A stretch of DNA of 64,000 bases, from contig OZ024855.1 in NCBI GenBank assembly GCA_964017155.1, positions 682,001 to 746,000 of the forward strand, read 5' to 3'. Source of the stretch: Oasisia sp. SBJ-2009 (Eukaryota > Annelida > Polychaeta > Sabellida > Siboglinidae). Of this stretch, positions 52,385 through 62,170 are shown piece after piece. The stretch's first letter is position 1, and every line of letters begins with the position of its first letter. A program made the position numbers and the translations under genes. The notes under the pieces were generated by a model. The model had not been told where the DNA came from and searched no databases. It saw only the letters and a program-made list of their open reading frames with translations.

Positions 52385-53106
52385 TTAACAGGGTGATAGT
52401 TGCACAAATCGAGGAAAACGACAAAGTCCGATCCGTCTACGGGGGATCAGTTTTGAGAATCGAGAGAAACGGCGAAGTTCGACGCGCCGGTCGGTCTTCT
52501 CGGGCGTGTTCCACGCACGGAGTGTAACTACGACTCTCTCGACGAAACCAACTGACCGTGCGCGTCGTCTTGCCAACTTTTGGAAATAAATCGAGGAAAA
52601 CGACAAAGTCCGATCCGTCTACGGGGGATCAGTTGGGGAAGTCTGTTTACATTCTTTTCAACAGAATTCCGTGCCGACCGCTGGGTAAACGGCGGGAGTA
52701 ATAATGAACCACTAACTAGATGAGGTGACGAGGCATTTGGAGACCTTAACAGGGTGTTAGTTGCAAAAATCGAGGAAAACGACAAAGTCCGATCCGTCTA
52801 CGGGGGATCAGTTTTGAGAATCGAGAGAAACGGCCAAGTTCGACGCGCCGGTCGGTCTTCTCGGGCGTATTCCACGCTCGGAGTGTAACTACGACTCTCT
52901 CGACGAAACCAACTGACCGTGCGCGTCGTCTTGCCAACTTTTGGAAACAAATCGAGGAAAACGACAAAGTCCGATCCGTCTACGGGGGATCAGTTGGGGA
53001 AGTCTGTTTACATTCTTTTCAACAGAATTCCGTGCCGACCGCTGGGTAAACGGCGGGAGTAATAATGAACCACTAACTAGATGAGGTGACGAGGCATTTG
53101 GCGACC
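52385..53106 (+). repeat. 722-bp two-unit tandem duplication, copy 1
   Basis: This is a pair of units: one with ACGGCGAAGTTC (G at 52474) and GGAAATAAATCG, then one with the GAGACC / GTTAG variant. It is repeated directly at 53107. The homologous region at 39365-40086 has the pair only once. Confidence 0.88.
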
Positions 53107-53828
53107 TTAACAGGGTGATAGTTGCACAAATCGAGGAAAACGACAAAGTCCGATCCGTCTACGGGGGATCAGTTTTGAGAATCGAGAGAAACGGCGAAGT
53201 TCGACGCGCCGGTCGGTCTTCTCGGGCGTGTTCCACGCACGGAGTGTAACTACGACTCTCTCGACGAAACCAACTGACCGTGCGCGTCGTCTTGCCAACT
53301 TTTGGAAATAAATCGAGGAAAACGACAAAGTCCGATCCGTCTACGGGGGATCAGTTGGGGAAGTCTGTTTACATTCTTTTCAACAGAATTCCGTGCCGAC
53401 CGCTGGGTAAACGGCGGGAGTAATAATGAACCACTAACTAGATGAGGTGACGAGGCATTTGGAGACCTTAACAGGGTGTTAGTTGCAAAAATCGAGGAAA
53501 ACGACAAAGTCCGATCCGTCTACGGGGGATCAGTTTTGAGAATCGAGAGAAACGGCCAAGTTCGACGCGCCGGTCGGTCTTCTCGGGCGTATTCCACGCT
53601 CGGAGTGTAACTACGACTCTCTCGACGAAACCAACTGACCGTGCGCGTCGTCTTGCCAACTTTTGGAAACAAATCGAGGAAAACGACAAAGTCCGATCCG
53701 TCTACGGGGGATCAGTTGGGGAAGTCTGTTTACATTCTTTTCAACAGAATTCCGTGCCGACCGCTGGGTAAACGGCGGGAGTAATAATGAACCACTAACT
53801 AGATGAGGTGACGAGGCATTTGGCGACC
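53107..53828 (+). repeat. 722-bp two-unit tandem duplication, copy 2
   Basis: This is a direct copy of 52385-53106, including the otherwise rare G in ACGGCGAAGTTC (53196). I saw no difference between the copies, so the event looks recent. Confidence 0.88.
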
Positions 53829-54189
53829 TTAACAGGGTGATAGTTGCACAAATCGAGGAAAACGACAAAGTCCGATCCGTCTACGGGGGATCAGTTTTGA
53901 GAATCGAGAGAAACGGCCAAGTTCGACGCGCCGGTCGGTCTTCTCGGGCGTATTCCACGCACGGAGTGTAACTACGACTCTCTCGACGAAACCAACTGAC
54001 CGTGCGCGTCGTCTTGCCAACTTTTGGAAACAAATCGAGGAAAACGACAAAGTCCGATCCGTCTACGGGGGATCAGTTGGGGAAGTATGTTTACATTCTT
54101 TTCAACAGAATTCCGTGCCGACCGCTGGGTAAACGGCGGGAGTAATAATGAACCACTAACTAGATGAGGTGACGAGGCATTTGGCGACC

Positions 54190-54550
54190 TTAACAGGGTG
54201 ATAGTTGCACAAATCGATGAAAACGACAAAGTCCGATCCGTCTACGGGGGATCAGTTTTGAGAATCGAGAGAAACGGCCAAGTTCGACGCGCCGGTCGCT
54301 CTTCTCGGGCGTATTCCACGCACGGAGTGTAACTACGACTCTCTCGACGAAACCGACTGACCGTGCGCGTCGTCTTGCCAACTTTTGGAAACAAATCGAG
54401 GAAAACGACAAAGTCCGATCCGTCTACGGGGGATCAGTTGGGGAAGTCTGTTTACATTCTTTTCAACATAATTCCGTGGCGACCGCTGGGTAAACGGCGG
54501 GAGTAATAATGAACCACTAACTAGATGAGGTGACGAGGCATTTGGCGACC
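54190..54550 (+). repeat. Hybrid unit B (recombinant of two unit types)
   Basis: The left part is of the ATCGATGAAAACGAC / CGCTCTTC / ACCGACTG type, while the right part has ACATAATTCC, GTGGCG and CTAACTAG. The switch lies between about 54,357 and 54,467, a window that contains the half-B copy of the 49-bp repeat. In the homologous segment (40448-41169) two units stand in its place. Confidence 0.78.
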
Positions 54551-54911
54551 TTAACAGGGTGATAGTTGCACAAATCGAGGAAAACGACAAAGTCCGATCC
54601 GTCTACGGGGGATCAGTTTTGAGAATCGAGAGAAACGGCCAAGTTCGACGCGCCGGTCGGTCTTCTCGGGCGTGTTCCACGCACGGAGTGTAACTACGAC
54701 TCTCTCGACGAAACCAACTGACCGTGCGCGTCGTCTTGCCAACTTTTGGAAATAAATCGAGGAAAACGACAAAGTCCGATCCGTCTACGGGGGATCAGTT
54801 GGGGAAGTCTGTTTACATTCTTTTCAACAGAATTCCGTGCCGACCGCTGGGTAAACGGCGGGAGTAATAATGAACCACTAACTAGATGAGGTGACGAGGC
54901 ATTTGGCGACC

Positions 54912-55280
54912 TTAACAGGGTGATAGTTGCACAAATCGATGAAAAAGACAAAGTCCGATCCGTCTACGGGGGATCAGTTTTGAGAATCGAGAGAAACGGC
55001 CAAGTTCGACGCGCCGGTCGCTCTTCTCGGGCGTATTCCACGCACGGAGTGTAACTACGACTCTCTCGACGAAACCGACTGACCGTGCGCGTCGTCTTGC
55101 CAACTTTTGGAAACAAATCGAGGAAAACGACAAAGTCCGATCCGTCTACGGGGGATCAGTTGGGGAAGCGTAAATGTCTGTTTACATTCTTTTCAACAGA
55201 ATTCCGTGCCGACCGCTGGGTAAACGGAGGGAGTAACAATGAACCACTAACTAGATGAGGTGTCAAGACATTTGGCGACC
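54912..55280 (+). repeat. 369-bp variant unit no. 5
   Basis: The insertion is at 55169-55176 with the same linked changes. It is followed by the CTCTCCCGACG unit. It is the partner of unit no. 2 at an offset of 13,381 bp. Confidence 0.95.
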
Positions 55281-57807
55281 TTAACAGGGTGATAGTTGCA
55301 CAAATCGAGGAAAACGACAAAGTCCGATCCGTCTACGGGGGATCAGTTTTGAGAATCGAGAGAAACGGCCAAGTTCGACGCGCCGGTCGGTCTTCTCGGG
55401 CGTGTTCCACGCACGGAGTGTAACTACGACTCTCCCGACGAAACCAACTGACCGTGCGCGTCGTCTTGCCAACTTTTGGAAACAAATCGAGGAAAACGAC
55501 AAAGTCCGATCCGTCTACGGGGGATCAGTTGGGGAAGTCTGTTTACATTCTTTTCAACATAATTCCGTGGCGACCGCTGGGTAAACGGCGGGAGTAATAA
55601 TGAACCACTAACTAGATGAGGTGACGAGGCATTTGGCGACCTTAACAGGGTGATAGTTGCACAAATCGAGGAAAACGACAAAGTCCGATCCGTCTACGGG
55701 GGATCAGTTTTGAGAATCGAGAGAAACGGCCAAGTTCGACGCGCCGGTCGGTCTTCTCGGGCGTATTCCACGCACGGAGTGTAACTACGACTCTCTCGAC
55801 GAAACCAACTGACCGTGCGCGTCGTCTTGCCAACTTTTGGAAACAAATCGAGGAAAACGACAAAGTCCGATCCGTCTACGGGGGATCAGTTGGGGAAGTC
55901 TGTTTACATTCTTTTCAACAGAATTCCGTGCCGACCGCTGGGTAAACGGCGGGAGTAATAATGAACCACTAACTAGATGAGGTGACGAGGCATTTGGAGA
56001 CCTTAACAGGGTGTTAGTTGCAAAAATCGAGGAAAACGACAAAGTCCGATCCGTCTACGGGGGATCAGTTTTGAGAATCGAGAGAAACGGCCAAGTTCGA
56101 CGCGCCGGTCGGTCTTCTCGGGCGTATTCCACGCTCGGAGTGTAACTACGACTCTCTCGACGAAACCAACTGACCGTGCGCGTCGTCTTGCCAACTTTTG
56201 GAAACAAATCGAGGAAAACGACAAAGTCCGATCCGTCTACGGGGGATCAGTTGGGGAAGTCTGTTTACATTCTTTTCAACAGAATTCCGTGCCGACCGCT
56301 GGGTAAACGGCGGGAGTAATAATGAACCACTAACTAGATGAGGTGACGAGGCATTTGGCGACCTTAACAGGGTGATAGTTGCACAAATCGAGGAAAACGA
56401 CAAAGTCCGATCCGTCTACGGGGGATCAGTTTTGAGAATCGAGAGAAACGGCCAAGTTCGACGCGCCGGTCGGTCTTCTCGGGCGTATTCCACGCACGGA
56501 GTGTAACTACGACTCTCTCGACGAAACCAACTGACCGTGCGCGTCGTCTTGCCAACTTTTGGAAACAAATCGAGGAAAACGACAAAGTCCGATCCGTCTA
56601 CGGGGGATCAGTTGGGGAAGTATGTTTACATTCTTTTCAACAGAATTCCGTGCCGACCGCTGGGTAAACGGCGGGAGTAATAATGAACCACTAACTAGAT
56701 GAGGTGACGAGGCATTTGGCGACCTTAACAGGGTGATAGTTGCACAAATCGATGAAAACGACAAAGTCCGATCCGTCTACGGGGGATCAGTTTTGAGAAT
56801 CGAGAGAAACGGCCAAGTTCGACGCGCCGGTCGCTCTTCTCGGGCGTATTCCACGCACGGAGTGTAACTACGACTCTCTCGACGAAACCGACTGACCGTG
56901 CGCGTCGTCTTGCCAACTTTTGGAAACAAATCGAGGAAAACGACAAAGTCCGATCCGTCTACGGGGGATCAGTTGGGGAAGTCTGTTTACATTCTTTTCA
57001 ACAGAATTCCGTGCCGACCGCTGGGTAAACGGCGGGAGTAATAATGAACCACTAAATAGATGAGGTGACGAGGCATTTGGCGACCTTAACAGGGTGATAG
57101 TTGCACAAATCGAGGAAAACGACAAAGTCCGATCCGTCTACGGGGGATCAGTTTTGAGAATCGAGAGAAACGGCCAAGTTCGACGCGCCGGTCGGTCTTC
57201 TCGGGCGTATTCCACGCACGGAGTGTAACTACGACTCTCTCGACGAAACCAACTGACCGTGCGCGTCGTCTTGCCAACTTTTGGAAACAAATCGAGGAAA
57301 ACGACAAAGTCCGATCCGTCTACGGGGGATCAGTTGGGGAAGTCTGTTTACATTCTTTTCAACATAATTCCGTGGCGACCGCTGGGTAAACGGCGGGAGT
57401 AATAATGAACCACTAACTAGATGAGGTGACGAGGCATTTGGCGACCTTAACAGGGTGATAGTTGCACAAATCGAGGAAAACGATAAAGTCCGATCCGTCT
57501 ACGGGGGATCAGTTTTGAGAATCGAGAGAAACGGCCAAGTTCGACGCGCCGGTCGGTCTTCTCGGGCGTGTTCCACGCACGGAGTGTAACTACGACTCTC
57601 TCGACGAAACCAACTGACCGTGCGCGTCGTCTTGCCAACTTTTGGAAATAAATCGAGGAAAACGACAAAGTCCGATCCGTCTACGGGGGATCAGTTGGGG
57701 AAGTCTGTTTACATTCTTTTCAACAGAATTCCGTGCCGACCGCTGGGTAAACGGCGGGAGTAATAATGAACCACTAACTAGATGAGGTGACGAGGCATTT
57801 GGCGACC

Positions 57808-58176
57808 TTAACAGGGTGATAGTTGCACAAATCGATGAAAAAGACAAAGTCCGATCCGTCTACGGGGGATCAGTTTTGAGAATCGAGAGAAACGGCCAAG
57901 TTCGACGCGCCGGTCGCTCTTCTCGGGCGTATTCCACGCACGGAGTGTAACTACGACTCTCTCGACGAAACCGACTGACCGTGCGCGTCGTCTTGCCAAC
58001 TTTTGGAAACAAATCGAGGAAAACGACAAAGTCCGATCCGTCTACGGGGGATCAGTTGGGGAAGCGTAAATGTCTGTTTACATTCTTTTCAACAGAATTC
58101 CGTGCCGACCGCTGGGTAAACGGAGGGAGTAACAATGAACCACTAACTAGATGAGGTGTCAAGACATTTGGCGACC
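57808..58176 (+). repeat. 369-bp variant unit no. 6
   Basis: The insertion is at 58065-58072 with the same linked changes. It is the partner of unit no. 3 at 13,381 bp, but its right neighbour is the CTCTCCCGACG unit, which shows a switch of flank at or near this unit. Confidence 0.95.
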
Positions 58177-60004
58177 TTAACAGGGTGATAGTTGCACAAA
58201 TCGAGGAAAACGACAAAGTCCGATCCGTCTACGGGGGATCAGTTTTGAGAATCGAGAGAAACGGCCAAGTTCGACGCGCCGGTCGGTCTTCTCGGGCGTG
58301 TTCCACGCACGGAGTGTAACTACGACTCTCCCGACGAAACCAACTGACCGTGCGCGTCGTCTTGCCAACTTTTGGAAACAAATCGAGGAAAACGACAAAG
58401 TCCGATCCGTCTACGGGGGATCAGTTGGGGAAGTCTGTTTACATTCTTTTCAACATAATTCCGTGGCGACCGCTGGGTAAACGGCGGGAGTAATAATGAA
58501 CCACTAACTAGATGAGGTGACGAGGCATTTGGCGACCTTAACAGGGTGATAGTTGCACAAATCGAGGAAAACGACAAAGTCCGATCCGTCTACGGGGGAT
58601 CAGTTTTGAGAATCGAGAGAAACGGCCAAGTTCGACGCGCCGGTCGGTCTTCTCGGGCGTATTCCACGCACGGAGTGTAACTACGACTCTCTCGACGAAA
58701 CCAACTGACCGTGCGCGTCGTCTTGCCAACTTTTGGAAACAAATCGAGGAAAACGACAAAGTCCGATCCGTCTACGGGGGATCAGTTGGGGAAGTCTGTT
58801 TACATTCTTTTCAACAGAATTCCGTGCCGACCGCTGGGTAAACGGCGGGAGTAATAATGAACCACTAACTAGATGAGGTGACGAGGCATTTGGAGACCTT
58901 AACAGGGTGTTAGTTGCAAAAATCGAGGAAAACGACAAAGTCCGATCCGTCTACGGGGGATCAGTTTTGAGAATCGAGAGAAACGGCCAAGTTCGACGCG
59001 CCGGTCGGTCTTCTCGGGCGTATTCCACGCTCGGAGTGTAACTACGACTCTCTCGACGAAACCAACTGACCGTGCGCGTCGTCTTGCCAACTTTTGGAAA
59101 CAAATCGAGGAAAACGACAAAGTCCGATCCGTCTACGGGGGATCAGTTGGGGAAGTCTGTTTACATTCTTTTCAACAGAATTCCGTGCCGACCGCTGGGT
59201 AAACGGCGGGAGTAATAATGAACCACTAACTAGATGAGGTGACGAGGCATTTGGCGACCTTAACAGGGTGATAGTTGCACAAATCGATGAAAAAGACAAA
59301 GTCCGATCCGTCTACGGGGGATCAGTTTTGAGAATCGAGAGAAACGGCCAAGTTCGACGCGCCGGTCGCTCTTCTCGGGCGTATTCCACGCACGGAGTGT
59401 AACTACGACTCTCTCGACGAAACCGACTGACCGTGCGCGTCGTCTTGCCAACTTTTGGAAACAAATCGAGGAAAACGACAAAGTCCGATCCGTCTACGGG
59501 GGATCAGTTGGGGAAGTCTGTTTACATTCTTTTCAACAGAATTCCGTGCCGACCGCTGGGTAAACGGCGGGAGTAATAATGAACCACTAAATAGATGAGG
59601 TGACGAGGCATTTGGCGACCTTAACAGGGTGATAGTTGCACAAATCGAGGAAAACGACAAAGTCCGATCCGTCTACGGGGGATCAGTTTTGAGAATCGAG
59701 AGAAACGGCCAAGTTCGACGCGCCGGTCGGTCTTCTCGGGCGTATTCCACGCACGGAGTGTAACTACGACTCTCTCGACGAAACCAACTGACCGTGCGCG
59801 TCGTCTTGCCAACTTTTGGAAACAAATCGAGGAAAACGACAAAGTCCGATCCGTCTACGGGGGATCAGTTGGGGAAGTATGTTTACATTCTTTTCAACAG
59901 AATTCCGTGCCGACCGCTGGGTAAACGGCGGGAGTAATAATGAACCACTAACTAGATGAGGTGACGAGGCATTTGGCGACCTTAACAGGGTGATAGTTGC
60001 ACAA

Positions 60005-60183
60005 ATCGAGGAAAACGACAAAGTCCGATCCGTCTACGGGGGATCAGTTGGGGAAGTCTGTTTACATTCTTTTCAACATAATTCCGTGGCGACCGCTGGG
60101 TAAACGGCGGGAGTAATAATGAACCACTAACTAGATGAGGTGACGAGGCATTTGGCGACCTTAACAGGGTGATAGTTGCACAA
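60005..60183 (+). repeat. 179-bp B-only unit (half A deleted), no. 1
   Basis: Two B halves follow one another with no A half between. The 182-bp loss matches the distance between the two 49-bp repeats, so exchange between them explains it with a clean junction. Confidence 0.93.
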
Positions 60184-60882
60184 ATCGAGGAAAACGACAA
60201 AGTCCGATCCGTCTACGGGGGATCAGTTTTGAGAATCGAGAGAAACGGCCAAGTTCGACGCGCCGGTCGGTCTTCTCGGGCGTATTCCACGCACGGAGTG
60301 TAACTACGACTCTCTCGACGAAACCAACTGACCGTGCGCGTCGTCTTGCCAACTTTTGGAAACAAATCGAGGAAAACGACAAAGTCCGATCCGTCTACGG
60401 GGGATCAGTTGGGGAAGTCTGTTTACATTCTTTTCAACAGAATTCCGTGCCGACCGCTGGGTAAACGGCGGGAGTAATAATGAACCACTAACTAGATGAG
60501 GTGACGAGGCATTTGGAGACCTTAACAGGGTGATAGCTGCACAAATCGAGGAAAACGACAAAGTCCGATCCGTCTACGGGGGATCAGTTTTGAGAATCGA
60601 GAGAAACGGCCAAGTTCGACGCGCCGGTCGGTCTTCTCGGGCGTATTCCACGCACGGAGTGTAACTACGACTCTCTCGACGAAACCAACTGACCGTGCGC
60701 GTCGTCTTGCCAACTTTTGGAAACAAATCGAGGAAAACGACAAAGTCCGATCCGTCTACGGGGGATCAGTTGGGGAAGTCTGTTTACATTCTTTTCAACA
60801 GAATTCCGTGCCGACCGCTGGGTAAACGGCGGGAGTAATAATGAACCACTAACTAGATGAGGTGACGAGGCATTTGGCGACC

Positions 60883-61243
60883 TTAACAGGGTGATAGTTG
60901 CACAAATCGATGAAAAAGACAAAGTCCGATCCGTCTACGGGGGATCAGTTTTTAGAATCGAGAGAAACGGCCAAGTTCGACGCGCCGGTCGGTCTTCTCG
61001 GGCGTGTTCCACGCACGGAGTGTAACTACGACTCTCTCGACGAAACCAACTGACCGTGCGCGTCGTCTTGCCAACTTTTGGAAACAAATCGAGGAAAACG
61101 ACAAAGTCCGATCCGTCTACGGGGGATCAGTTGGGGAAGTCTGTTTACATTCTTTTCAACATAATTCCGTGGCGACCGCTGGGTAAACGGCGGGAGTAAT
61201 AATGAACCACTAACTAGATGAGGTGACGAGGCATTTGGCGACC
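60883..61243 (+). repeat. Recombinant unit with ATCGATGAAAAAGAC start
   Basis: The left end is of the ATCGATGAAAAAGAC type, but CGGTCGGTC and CGTGTTCC downstream belong to another haplotype, and TTTTTAGAATCG is private. It is present in both 2,888-bp copies (again from 63771). Confidence 0.75.
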
Positions 61244-61627
61244 TTAACAGGGTGATAGTTGCACAAATCGAGGAAAACGACAAAGTCCGATCCGTCTACG
61301 GGGGATCAGTTTTGAGAATCGAGAGAAACGGCCAAGTTCGACGCGCCGGTCGGTCTTCTCGGGCGTGTTCCACGCACGGAGTGTAACTACGACTCTCTCG
61401 ACGAAACCAACTGACCGTGCGCGTCGTCTTGCCAACTTTTGGAAACAAATCGAGGAAAACGACAAAGTCCGATCCGTCTACGGGGGATCAGTTGGGGAAG
61501 TCTGTTTACATTCTTTTCAACATAATTCCGTGGCGACCGCTGGGTAAACGGCGGGAGTAATAATGAACCACTAACTAGATGAGGTGACGAGGCATTTGGC
61601 GACCTTAACAGGGTGATAGTTGCACAA

Positions 61628-62170
61628 ATCGAGGAAAACGACAAAGTCCGATCCGTCTACGGGGGATCAGTTTTGAGAATCGAGAGAAACGGCCAAGTTC
61701 GACGCGCCGGTCGGTCTTCTCGGGCGTATTCCACGCACGGAGTGTAACTACGACTCTCTCGACGAAACCAACTGACCGTGCGCGTCGTCTTGCCAACTTT
61801 TGGAAACAAATCGAGGAAAACGACAAAGTCCGATCCGTCTACGGGGGATCAGTTTTGAGAATCGAGAGAAACGGCCAAGTTCGACGCGCCGGTCGGTCTT
61901 CTCGGGCGTATTCCACGCTCGGAGTGTAACTACGACTCTCTCGACGAAACCAACTGACCGTGCGCGTCGTCTTGCCAACTTTTGGAAACAAATCGAGGAA
62001 AACGACAAAGTCCGATCCGTCTACGGGGGATCAGTTGGGGAAGTCTGTTTACATTCTTTTCAACAGAATTCCGTGCCGACCGCTGGGTAAACGGCGGGAG
62101 TAATAATGAACCACTAACTAGATGAGGTGACGAGGCATTTGGCGACCTTAACAGGGTGATAGTTGCACAA
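61628..62170 (+). repeat. 543-bp A-A-B unit (half A duplicated)
   Basis: Half A at 61628-61809 is followed directly by a second half A at 61810-61991 and then half B at 61992-62170. The gain of 182 bp is the reciprocal of the loss in the B-only units. The two A halves differ (CGCACGG versus CGCTCGG), so they came from different unit types. This points to unequal exchange between non-identical units. Confidence 0.93.

Larger units (their letters stand above)
48414..58176 (+). repeat. Long mosaic duplication (about 13.4 kb offset), copy 2
   Basis: This is the partner of 35033-44795. It differs by two hybrid units (49858 and 54190), each standing for two units of copy 1, and by a 722-bp tandem gain at 53107-53828. 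It also contains the GTCCACGG marker at 50454 and the private SNP CGATAAAG near 57,484. Confidence 0.8.
59260..62147 (+). repeat. 2,888-bp higher-order repeat, copy 1
   Basis: This block contains six 361-bp units, one 179-bp unit and one 543-bp unit, which add up to exactly eight unit lengths. It carries private variants: GAGACC combined with GATAGCTGC near 60,515-60,540, and GATCAGTTTTTAGAATCG near 60,950. The same series begins again at 62148. Confidence 0.9.

Noticed and set aside
61800..62090. Longer plus-strand frame of 96 codons starting with ATG
   Set aside because: It exists only because half A is duplicated in the 543-bp unit, which joins two satellite frames. Nothing else supports coding.
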